Of a stretch of 64,000 nucleotides of DNA, positions 1 to 7,416 are shown in pieces. The DNA is from CAYFPX01 sp964519895. GTDB taxonomy: Bacteria > Myxococcota_A > UBA796 > CAJQPC01. The notes under the pieces were generated by a model. The model had not been told where the DNA came from. It saw only the letters and a list, made by a program, of their open reading frames with translations, and did not search any database. Numbering within the stretch: the first letter of the stretch is position 1; each line of letters starts with the position of its first letter. Both the position numbers and the translations under genes were made by a program. The stretch covers positions 50,110 to 114,109 of the forward strand of contig CAZFLE010000009.1 in the NCBI GenBank assembly GCA_964519895.1, given 5' to 3'.

Positions 1-606
1 CTCCGGGCTGAACTCGCGCGTCGCAAGGCCGAGGCCCGGGCGGAGCTCGAGCGCCAGCGGCAGGCCCTCGGGCTGGCCCCGGCCCGTCGGGATCGGCGCC
101 TCGCTTGGGTCCTGCTGGCGCTGCTGGCGGTGCTCCTGCTGCTGCTCAGCGACTGTTCCTGTCAGCCGGAGCCGCCCCAGCAAGCGGCACCCGGTCCGGC
201 CGCCGAAGAGCCGGAGCCCGAGCTCACGCCCCCTGTCGAGGCCCCCAAGCGGCCCCAAGCACCGGGCCGAATCGCCAGGTTGGATCGGCCGGAGTACCGC
301 AGCGAGGTGCCCGAGGTGCTGCCGTGGGTCGCCGCCTTCCAGCGCCAGGTCGAGGCCCGCAGTCCCCGGCTGGCGGCGTGCTTCGTAGGCGCGGAGCGGC
401 CCGGGCGCATGAAGTGGACGGCGGCGGTGGCGCCGGAGACCGGGCGCGTCTCCGAGCACTCCCTGGAGCCCACCGTGGCCGACGAGGTGTTGTCCCGCGT
501 CCAGCGGCAGTGCCTGATCGGCGTCCTGTCCGACCCGCCCTACCGGTTCCAGGTCGTCGAGGGTCGCGCGACACCGTCCCGGGTGAGCCTGGTGATCGAG
601 TTCTGA
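1..606 (+). CDS. AgmX/TonB-like periplasmic domain protein, 5' end cut by window
   Basis: The reading frame is open from base 1 to the TGA at 604-606, so the true start lies outside the window. What is visible is a charged helix rich in Ala, Arg and Glu, one hydrophobic membrane segment (about residues 38-53 of the visible part), a Pro/Glu-rich linker and a C-terminal domain of roughly 100 residues. In that domain the pattern Leu-Ala-Ala-Cys near its beginning and a second Cys about 70 residues later resembles the periplasmic C-terminal domain of myxobacterial AgmX-type gliding proteins and TonB-like domains. I infer an inner-membrane protein whose folded domain sits in the periplasm. A GTG at 130 could be called as a start, but it would cut away half of the membrane segment. 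ruvX follows after 39 bases on the same strand. Confidence 0.6.
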   Translation, partial: LRAELARRKAEARAELERQRQALGLAPARRDRRLAWVLLALLAVLLLLLSDCSCQPEPPQQAAPGPAAEEPEPELTPPVEAPKRPQAPGRIARLDRPEYRSEVPEVLPWVAAFQRQVEARSPRLAACFVGAERPGRMKWTAAVAPETGRVSEHSLEPTVADEVLSRVQRQCLIGVLSDPPYRFQVVEGRATPSRVSLVIEF

Positions 607-645
607 TCGCCGGCGGGCTAGGAGGCCGTCAGGACGGGAGCGGCC

Positions 646-1062
646 GTGGGACGTGTGATTGGCCTCGACGTGGGCACCAAGACCATCGGGGTCGCCGTGA
701 GCGACCCCCTGCGCATGTTCGCTCAGCCGGTCGAGACCGTAGGCCGCAAGGGTCTCAAGACCGACCTGCCCAAGCTCCAGGCGCTGGTCGTGCGTCACGA
801 GGTCGATGCCATCGTGGTCGGCCTGCCCCTGGAGCTCGATGGCTCCGAGTCCCGATCCGCCCGCCTGGCCCGCCAGGTCGGAGATGGCCTGGGCGAGCTC
901 ACCGGGCTCCCCGTGCACTACGTCGACGAGCGCTTCTCGTCGGTCGAGGCCGAGCGGGCCCTGGTGCAACAGGACGTGTCCCGGAAGCGCCGCAAGCAGA
1001 TCATCGACCAGGCCGCGGCCGTGCTGATCCTGCAGGGCTACCTGGACCACGGGGTCTTTTGA
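646..1062 (+). CDS. ruvX: RuvX/YqgF-family putative Holliday junction resolvase
   Basis: This is a 138-residue RNase H-fold protein of the normal YqgF length. The N-terminus carries GLDVGTKTIGVAVSD, with the first catalytic Asp at residue 8. The middle has VVGLPLELDGSES, and the C-terminal half has YVDERFSS (acidic metal ligands) and IIDQAAAVLILQGYLD, all hallmarks of the family. In other bacteria RuvX/YqgF has been linked to Holliday junction cleavage and to 16S rRNA 5' end maturation, so the cellular role here could be either. The start is GTG at 646, with a GGGAG-type ribosome site just upstream. The gene ends in front of a strong hairpin shared with the convergent lipoprotein gene. Confidence 0.93.
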   Translation: MGRVIGLDVGTKTIGVAVSDPLRMFAQPVETVGRKGLKTDLPKLQALVVRHEVDAIVVGLPLELDGSESRSARLARQVGDGLGELTGLPVHYVDERFSSVEAERALVQQDVSRKRRKQIIDQAAAVLILQGYLDHGVF

Positions 1063-1073
1063 CCAAAAGCAGC

Positions 1074-1103
1074 ACCGCCGGCGCCCCGAGGGGCACCGGC
1101 GGT
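1074..1103. terminator. Bidirectional terminator hairpin between ruvX and the convergent lipoprotein gene
   Basis: ACCGCCGG-C-GCCCC pairs with GGGGC-A-CCGGCGGT around a GA centre, giving about 13 paired bases with one mismatch. A CCAAAAGC stretch lies on the left, which reads as a short U-run for the minus strand, and GTCGTTGCT lies on the right. The hairpin fills the 60-base gap between two converging stop codons, so it probably ends transcription from both sides. Confidence 0.7.
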
Positions 1104-1122
1104 GTCGTTGCTCGGTTCGCTG

Positions 1123-3069
1123 CTACTGGAACTCGACCGGCACCACGGCGCCCGAGAAGGACTGGATGCGGATGGGCAGGCCGTCGGGGCCGGCGACCCA
1201 GCCCACCTCGGTCCGGTAGATGCCGAGACCCGCGTGGTCGGTGGCGCCCATGGCGTTCATGTCCGAGCCGGGCACGGTGACGCTGCCGTCGTCGTTGAAG
1301 CGGCACAGCAGGGCGTCGGAGTCGCGATCGGCGATGCCGAACACCATCACGCCGTCCGGGTGGCTGCCGGCCCGCATGGAGAAGCTGACCTGCTCGCCGC
1401 TACGGACCTGGAGGGGTCCGGCGTTGTTGGTGAGCTCGACGTCGGCGGGGATGGTCAGCAGGTCGTCCTGGGAGATGGCGCCCATGCCGTCGGCGACGTC
1501 GCCAGGTGCGGTGGCGGTCAGGTTGTCGCCGCCCTGGAAGTCCACGAACTCGCTGGTGATGTCGTCTTCGCCGATGACGCCGTCCGAGGTGCTGAACTGC
1601 TGGGTGTCCCACACGTAGACCGGGCGACCGTCGATGAACTCGCGCTCCAGGTTGAAGCTGGCGTTGCCAGCGCCGATCTCGAGCCAGGCGCCGACGGACT
1701 TGGTGTCGGTGGGCATGCCGTCAGCGGCCATGTCGGGGTAGCGGTTGTGGTTGTCCGCGGGGACCAGGGTGGTGCAGGTGTCCATGGCGACCGTGCTCCA
1801 CGGGTCGGCGCACTCGGACACCGTGCCCGGGGGATCCCAGAACCAGGCCCGGAGCTGGTCGACTTCGGCCGACTCGGTCTCGGAGTAGTGGGCCGTCAGG
1901 TTGTCGGCCATCACGATGCCGGCCTCGCGACAGACGTCGATCTTGATGTCGGGGATCGGCTCACAGGTGGCGGAGCTGCTGCCCTCGCCGTCCATGAAGT
2001 ACGAGCCCTGGGTGGCGCTCCAGACGCGGTCGGCCACGAAGGTCGCGCCCTCGAACAGGACCGTGTCGCCGGCGAGCACCGAGCAGACGTAGTTGCCGTT
2101 CTCGTCGGTGGTGGAGGTCGAGCTGCTGGCCCCACCGTTGCAGGCCACCTCGGCGCCGCGCACCGGGAAGTTCAGGGTGTCGATGACCTTGCCCGCGGCA
2201 CAGGTCGGGACCATGCCCTGGTCGCAGTTCCACCAGGAGAAGTGGCTGGCGGAGAAGCTGAACATCAGGTCGCCTTGGTCGGACTCGTAGACCGTGCCCA
2301 CGCCCTCCTCGATCCAGCCGAGCTTCTCGGCGTCGAAAGACCAGGTGTCCTGTTCGTCGCCGCTGGCCATCACGTACACGCTCGCCAGGCCTTCCTGGTC
2401 GATGGGCATGTCGATCTCGGCCTCGGAGCCGACGGTGAGGTTGAGCAGCTCGCCCTTGTCGTCGGTCATGGTGATGTCGACCATGCCGTAGGAGACCAGC
2501 TGGCCGTCGTCGAAGACGTCCTTGCCATCGCTGTCCGCGCTGCGGGCGTAGTAGCGGAGGTCACCGGGCGCGGCGAGGGCTTCGTCGGTGCGGGGGTTCA
2601 CGTGGGTGACCTCGACCGTCACCGTGCCGTCGTAGGTGGAGCCGTCCTCGTACGAGATGGCTGCGGGGGGGAAGGCCACGGTGACCTTGTCGACCTGGAC
2701 GATGCCGCCGGCGCCCGCGTCGAAGGTGCCGACACCGTCGATCTCGATCAGCACGGCGTTGGCGTTCACGGTCTCCCAGGACACCAGGTCCGCCCGCTCG
2801 TAGCTCTTGGCGTAGCCGCTCTTCTGGAATTCCACCGCGATGCCGTCGGCGGGGCTGATGCCGTCGACCAGGTAGATGCCGTCGGCGTTGGTCAGGGCGG
2901 AGATGCCCTGGACCTGGACAGCGACGTCGGCCACGGGGGCGCCGTCGAGGTCGAGGACCTGGCCGCCGATCTGGCCAAAGGCGGGACCGTCGTAGAGCTC
3001 CGGCTCGGTCTGAGTGGTGTCGCAGCCTGCAAGCAGCAGGAGGAAGGAGGCGAGGGCGGTCGAGCGCAT
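1123..3069 (-). CDS. Large secreted lipoprotein with carboxypeptidase-regulatory-like domains
   Basis: The 648-residue product begins MRSTALASFLLLLAGC, a textbook lipoprotein signal with the lipid-bearing Cys at about residue 15. Residues 30-110 look like a carboxypeptidase regulatory (transthyretin-like) beta domain, with VLDLDGAPVADVAVQV and a later DGIYLVDG. A second copy of the theme lies around residues 285-345 (VRGAEVACNGG then DENGNYVCS). The rest is beta-rich, acidic and poor in Lys, typical of exported myxobacterial proteins. No catalytic motif was found, so its role is unknown; an outer-membrane or surface location is inferred. It stands alone, with a 190-base leader that must hold its promoter, and converges on ruvX. 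Confidence 0.8.
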   Translation of the reverse strand: MRSTALASFLLLLAGCDTTQTEPELYDGPAFGQIGGQVLDLDGAPVADVAVQVQGISALTNADGIYLVDGISPADGIAVEFQKSGYAKSYERADLVSWETVNANAVLIEIDGVGTFDAGAGGIVQVDKVTVAFPPAAISYEDGSTYDGTVTVEVTHVNPRTDEALAAPGDLRYYARSADSDGKDVFDDGQLVSYGMVDITMTDDKGELLNLTVGSEAEIDMPIDQEGLASVYVMASGDEQDTWSFDAEKLGWIEEGVGTVYESDQGDLMFSFSASHFSWWNCDQGMVPTCAAGKVIDTLNFPVRGAEVACNGGASSSTSTTDENGNYVCSVLAGDTVLFEGATFVADRVWSATQGSYFMDGEGSSSATCEPIPDIKIDVCREAGIVMADNLTAHYSETESAEVDQLRAWFWDPPGTVSECADPWSTVAMDTCTTLVPADNHNRYPDMAADGMPTDTKSVGAWLEIGAGNASFNLEREFIDGRPVYVWDTQQFSTSDGVIGEDDITSEFVDFQGGDNLTATAPGDVADGMGAISQDDLLTIPADVELTNNAGPLQVRSGEQVSFSMRAGSHPDGVMVFGIADRDSDALLCRFNDDGSVTVPGSDMNAMGATDHAGLGIYRTEVGWVAGPDGLPIRIQSFSGAVVPVEFQ

Positions 3070-3241
3070 TCAGGCACCGGGGAGAGGGACGGGGTCAACG
3101 ATGGGAACAGGAGGCCCCAGTTTCCTGCAAGATCCGTGCCTGTCTATGCGGCCGTGCCCCACCCGCGAATGCCCATGGCCAGGGCCTTCGCGTGCCCTGT
3201 GGGGCTTCGGTGTCGCAGTGAGCCACAGGCAATTCCTTCCC

Positions 3242-3261
3242 CTGGGGTACGGGCACCCCAG
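3242..3261 (-). terminator. Hairpin directly after the stop codon of the 665-residue membrane protein gene
   Basis: CTGGGGT (3242-3248) and ACCCCAG (3255-3261) are perfect inverted arms of 7 bases with a 6-base loop, lying immediately beyond the minus-strand stop at 3262-3264. No U-run follows, so it may be a weak terminator or a 3' end stabiliser rather than a classical intrinsic terminator. Confidence 0.4.
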
Positions 3262-5259
3262 TCAGGGCATGGATCCTGGGAGAGGCGAGTCCCGCAGCAA
3301 CTGCTCGGCGCCGAGCAGCGCACAGGCGATGTGCTGGACGGCATCCACGCGCACGTCCAGCTGGTGCGGGCGGTCACGGAAGCCGCCGACCAGGCGCTCT
3401 GGTCGGGTCAGCAACGGGCTGTCTGTCAGCTGGTAGGCGTGGTCCAGCAGGATGCGGGCATAGGCCAGGGCGCCGTCGTAGGCGTCGGTGCGACGGCCGG
3501 CGCGGCGGTCCAGCTCGGCGGCGGCGATCCAGGCCTCGCCAGTGGCGGCAGCAGGGCCGGCGGGTGGGGCCAGATCGCTGCCCGGGGGAGGGGGCACCCT
3601 GTCCTGGATCCAGGCGCGGCAGATGCGCTCTCCCGCGGCGCGAGGGAGGACCTCCTGGGCCGCTGCTGACGCGAGGCACATCCAGTGCTCGTCGAGGGGC
3701 AGGTACAGGCCAGCCCCCAGGGGCCAGTAGTCCGACTCGATGAAGTCGGCGGCCCGCTCGAGGGCTGGACGAATCCCACTCAGACCCGCCCGCTCCGCAG
3801 CCGCCAGCCCCAGGAGGACCTGGCCCTGGGCATAGGTGACCAGGGGCTGCGCCGGCCAGGTCTGACCCGCCACGTCGAAGTCCCCCCGGATCCGCCCCAC
3901 ATCGTCCACCGAAGAGGCCAGGTGGTTGGCCAGGCCCTGGGCCAGGTCCGGGTCGCCCTCGGCAGCCAACAGAGCGAGGAGTGCCAGGGCATTGGTGCCG
4001 ACCCAGGCCTTGCCGTCTCGACGAGCGGGATCGAGCACGTAGGTCCGCCCGTCGTCGAGGGACGTGGTGTGCCGGGCCAGGAAGTCCAGAGCCGCATCCA
4101 GCGCCTCGCGCACCACCGGGTCCCGGGTTCGCTGCCAGAGCCGCGCCAGGAACCAAGCCCCGCCCGCGTGCCTGGGAAAATTGTAGCCAGGACCGTGCTT
4201 CCCGCTGGGTCCCTCGACCACATAGGCGAAGCGGCCGTCCTGGCCCATGTTCGCAGCGAGGTGGTGTCCGCCGGCGAGCGCCGCTGCCAGCAGGGTGTCG
4301 GGTTCGAAGGGCTGGGGTCGGCTCCAGCTCCGCTCCAAGGGGGTGACCCCGTCGGGGGTGGCGAGCCAGCCGTCGACCTGGACCCACTCCAGGACGTCTG
4401 GGGCCAGCTGCAGCGCCGGGGTGCGCACGGTGGCCAGGAGGGCACCGGAGACGCGCTCGCCCTGCCAGGCGGACCAGGCCCCCACCACCCCGCGCTCGGT
4501 CCGGAAGCCGGTGCTGCCCGCTGGGGCTGCCAGGCCCCGGCCCCGCTGGAGCCAGGGCCGGCTCAACGGGCCCGCCGCCCGCACCACCTCGAGGATCAGG
4601 CCGCTGTTGTTGCCCTCGAGGGCCGGGGGATGCAGGGCCTCGAGCGCCCGGGCGAGGCTGCCACCGCGCATGGACATGGACCACCGTGCCTTGCCGTTGC
4701 GGATCACGGTGGCCACCAGCAGCACCGGGTGGTCGCTGTCCGGGGGTGCCCCCTCTCGCTCGAGCATCCAAGCGGCGGCAGCGGCGCCGTCGACCGGCGA
4801 CCAGGTGCGATCCGCCGACGCCTTGTCGTGGCCGTGCCAGGCGGTGGCGCCGCAGATCAGGAGCACCACCAGACCGGTGGGCGGCGCCAGGGTGCGCCCG
4901 GGCGCGGTGAAGAGCTGCCACAGGGGGATGCCGGCGACCCAGGGCAGCGCGACCAGCCCGCCGCCCAGGAGCTGCCAGCCGGAGCGGGCGCCGATGTCGG
5001 TGAACCGGGTGAACACGTAGGCCGTGGTCTCGAGCAGGACCCCAAGGGCCACGGCCGCCACGACCAGGCTCGCCACGGCCACCCACCGAGCCAGGCGCGC
5101 CCCCTCGCCGTGGAGCAGGCGCCCGGCGAGCACAGCCTGGGCCAGTGCGGCCGCGGCGACCAGGGGGCACAGGGCCGGCAGCCGGGTCCACAGCACCCCC
5201 GCACCGGCGGCGAACACGGCGCACTGGATCAAGGCAGGGACGGCGTGTCGACGGTGCAA
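3262..5259 (-). CDS. Membrane protein with C-terminal alpha/alpha-toroid-like domain, function unknown
   Basis: The product has 665 residues. Four or five hydrophobic segments occupy roughly residues 8-145. A mixed domain follows (about 170-300), and then a helical region (about 320-665) with repeated paired helices and motifs such as GGAWFLARLW, WVGTNALALLALL, TYAQGQVLLGLA and EHWMCLASA. That spacing resembles the (alpha/alpha)6 toroid of glycan epimerases and six-hairpin glycosidases. I do not recognise the family exactly and no catalytic residues can be named, so a glycan-acting role is inference. The start is a TTG at 5259 preceded by GAGG at suitable spacing on the minus strand. The outer-membrane fusion gene lies 35 bases upstream on the same strand, so the two may be cotranscribed. 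Confidence 0.7.
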   Translation of the reverse strand: MHRRHAVPALIQCAVFAAGAGVLWTRLPALCPLVAAAALAQAVLAGRLLHGEGARLARWVAVASLVVAAVALGVLLETTAYVFTRFTDIGARSGWQLLGGGLVALPWVAGIPLWQLFTAPGRTLAPPTGLVVLLICGATAWHGHDKASADRTWSPVDGAAAAAWMLEREGAPPDSDHPVLLVATVIRNGKARWSMSMRGGSLARALEALHPPALEGNNSGLILEVVRAAGPLSRPWLQRGRGLAAPAGSTGFRTERGVVGAWSAWQGERVSGALLATVRTPALQLAPDVLEWVQVDGWLATPDGVTPLERSWSRPQPFEPDTLLAAALAGGHHLAANMGQDGRFAYVVEGPSGKHGPGYNFPRHAGGAWFLARLWQRTRDPVVREALDAALDFLARHTTSLDDGRTYVLDPARRDGKAWVGTNALALLALLAAEGDPDLAQGLANHLASSVDDVGRIRGDFDVAGQTWPAQPLVTYAQGQVLLGLAAAERAGLSGIRPALERAADFIESDYWPLGAGLYLPLDEHWMCLASAAAQEVLPRAAGERICRAWIQDRVPPPPGSDLAPPAGPAAATGEAWIAAAELDRRAGRRTDAYDGALAYARILLDHAYQLTDSPLLTRPERLVGGFRDRPHQLDVRVDAVQHIACALLGAEQLLRDSPLPGSMP

Positions 5260-5294
5260 GGAGACCTCGTGCTCCTCGCTTCGCTAACCGCCGC

Positions 5295-7211
5295 TCAGAA
5301 CTTCAGGACAGTGCCCGCGTTGATGCTGGGGATGAAGCCGAACTCGGACACGCCTTCTTCGATGACGTCGAAGTCGCTGCCGTACCAGACGCCCAGCCCG
5401 GTGTTCAGGTTGATGCCAAAGGTCTCGGCGATCATGAAGTCCACGCCGATGCGGGCGCGTGCGCCGATGGCCACCTTGAAGGTGCGGGTGTAGGGCGTCA
5501 GGGTCAGGTCCACCCCGCCATAGGGGCGGATGTTGCTCTTGGTGGCCTGGTAGATGAAGCCCAGGTTGAACGGCACGATGGTGTTCCAGATCTTGTCGGA
5601 GCCGAAGTCCTCCTGGAGCTCCTCGGGCACGTCGCGGTTGACCGAGTAGCCAGCGAGACCGATCTGGACGTAGATCGTGTCGCTGACGGGGATCGACACC
5701 TCGGCGCCGTAGCTGAGGAAATTCCAATTCTGGTAGCGGCTGTACCCGGCCCTCGCCGTGATGCCGACCCGCGGGTCATGGGGCACGAAGGTGCCCGAGA
5801 TCGTCGCGGAGCTACTGCCGCTGCGACTGCCGGTGCGCGACCCGCTGCTGCCGCTGTTCCGGTCGTCGTCATAGCGGTCACGGTCGTCGTCGTCGTCGTA
5901 GCGGCTGCTGCGGTCGTCGTCGTAGCGGTCGCTGCCCCGGGCCTCGGCGACCTGGCGCTCGCTGGGCTCGAAGCTGTCGAGGTCGTCGTAGTAGTCGTCG
6001 TCGAACAGGGGGTCGTCGTCCGAGGCGACCGCGTCTTCGTCGTAGCTGTCTTCGTCGTCCAGGTCTTCGTAGCGGCTCCTGGAGGGCGCCTCTTCTTCGG
6101 GCTCCTCTTCGGCGCTCACGGACGAGCCGAACTCGATCTCGTCGACCGAGACAGAGGACCCGAAGGAGATGTCGTCGAAGTCGTCGCTGTCCCCGCTGTC
6201 GTAGTCGTACTCGTCGACCACTGCGTCTTCCTGGGCGCGGGAGCGCTCGGCCTCGTCGGCGGCTTCGCGATCCCGACGGGCCTGCTCCTCGACCCGGCGC
6301 TCGTCTTCCTTGCGCTGCTTCTCGGCTTCCTTGCGGCGCTTGTCGTCTTCTTTCTGGCGCGCCCGTTCCTCGTCGGCGCGGCGCTTCTCCTCGGCCTGGC
6401 GCTGGCGCTCCTCTTCGGCGCGACGCTCGTCTTCCCGGCGGCGCTCTTCGTCGGCCCGACGCTGCTCTTCCTCGCGCTGGCGCTGCTCCTCGGCTCGGCG
6501 CTCCTCTTCGGCGCGTCGGGCGTCGTCTTCCCGGCGCTGCTGCTCGGCGCGGCGGCGCTCTTCTTCGGCGCGACGGGCCTCGTAGGCCGGATCTTCCGCC
6601 TCCTCGAAGTCGTCCAGCGAGTTGTCGCTGTTGCCGGGCGTCGAGACCCGGGAGCTGCTGTTGCCGTCGTCGAAGTCGAAGTCCAGGTCTTCGAAGTCGT
6701 CTTCTTCCAGGGCGAAGTCGTCGGCCGAGGCGACCGAGGACTCCTCCTGGACCTGGGCCCGGGACTTGCCGGTGACCAGCTCCTGGACGTAGGCGCCCAT
6801 GGAGTCGGCCATCTTCTCAGGGGCCTTGTCCACCTTGAAGGTCTTCTTGCGCACGAAGGTGCCGCGGTTCACGTCGAAGAGCACCATGTAGACGTCGAAG
6901 GTGCTGCCGGACGACGCGACGGAGCCGCCCAGCACGAAGTCGGTCCCCAGGGCCTTGCCCACCGTGCCCATGCAGCTGGTCTTGGACAGACACGACAGGC
7001 TGTACCCGCTCGGGTAGTCGTCGAGCTGCTCGACGTCGTCGTAGGTGCCCATGAAGTCGAGCTCGCTGGCCACGAGCGACGTGATGTTCAGCACGATCAG
7101 CGGATCGACGCCCTTTTTCACGAAGGGCACCACCTTGGCTTCCGCGGCATGGGCGGAGCCGCCCAAGCTGGCGGTCAGCAAGATCAGTGCGGTGATGAAG
7201 AGGCGTGTCAT
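5295..7211 (-). CDS. TolB-like/coiled-coil/beta-barrel outer-membrane fusion protein
   Basis: The start chosen is the ATG at 7211, which has GAGG seven bases upstream and gives a clean signal peptide (cleavage after AHA, about residue 22). The frame stays open further upstream, but that part lacks a signal. Four regions follow in the 638-residue product. Residues 23-170 resemble the TolB/CsgG-type N-terminal fold (VVPFVKKGVDPLIV, then TDFVLGGSV). Residues 207-327 form a long charged coiled coil of Ala/Glu/Arg heptads, TolA-like. Residues 327-465 are extremely acidic, then Ser/Arg/Asp-rich. Residues 472-638 alternate polar and apolar positions and end in Phe, as in an outer-membrane beta-barrel (OmpA/OMP_b-brl size, about eight strands). 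I infer a periplasm-spanning envelope tether. Confidence 0.75.
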   Translation of the reverse strand: MTRLFITALILLTASLGGSAHAAEAKVVPFVKKGVDPLIVLNITSLVASELDFMGTYDDVEQLDDYPSGYSLSCLSKTSCMGTVGKALGTDFVLGGSVASSGSTFDVYMVLFDVNRGTFVRKKTFKVDKAPEKMADSMGAYVQELVTGKSRAQVQEESSVASADDFALEEDDFEDLDFDFDDGNSSSRVSTPGNSDNSLDDFEEAEDPAYEARRAEEERRRAEQQRREDDARRAEEERRAEEQRQREEEQRRADEERRREDERRAEEERQRQAEEKRRADEERARQKEDDKRRKEAEKQRKEDERRVEEQARRDREAADEAERSRAQEDAVVDEYDYDSGDSDDFDDISFGSSVSVDEIEFGSSVSAEEEPEEEAPSRSRYEDLDDEDSYDEDAVASDDDPLFDDDYYDDLDSFEPSERQVAEARGSDRYDDDRSSRYDDDDDRDRYDDDRNSGSSGSRTGSRSGSSSATISGTFVPHDPRVGITARAGYSRYQNWNFLSYGAEVSIPVSDTIYVQIGLAGYSVNRDVPEELQEDFGSDKIWNTIVPFNLGFIYQATKSNIRPYGGVDLTLTPYTRTFKVAIGARARIGVDFMIAETFGINLNTGLGVWYGSDFDVIEEGVSEFGFIPSINAGTVLKF

Positions 7212-7416
7212 GACGACCTCGGTTCCTGGAGGGGTCGGCCGGGACTGCAACCCCCGACCCTCGCGACAGGATGCCGAAGGCCCGGCAGGAAGACGCCTGA
7301 CCCAGGGTCCCCAGGGGGTAATTCCAGGAATTCTGGCCCGAAGACAAGTCTTGGGAACCTTCCTGAACACCCTCTTGACAGGGGAGGGGCCCCCACCGGA
7401 TGGAGGGGGCTGACGC

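Noticed and set aside
1102..3669. Long open frame on the plus strand opposite the large lipoprotein gene
   Set aside because: Its protein is Gly/Val/His/Asp-rich without a signal, domain or ribosome site. The minus-strand frame has a lipobox and recognisable domains. Long antisense frames are expected at this base composition.
5860..6600. Tandem DNA repeats of TCGTCG and CGGCGCTC type as a mobile or satellite element
   Set aside because: They are codon runs for acidic and coiled-coil protein segments, imperfect and within one reading frame.
7375..7403. TTGACA as a sigma-70 -35 box before the 7417 gene
   Set aside because: The hexamer is perfect, but the region 17 bases later reads GGATGG, which is not a credible -10, so no promoter is called.
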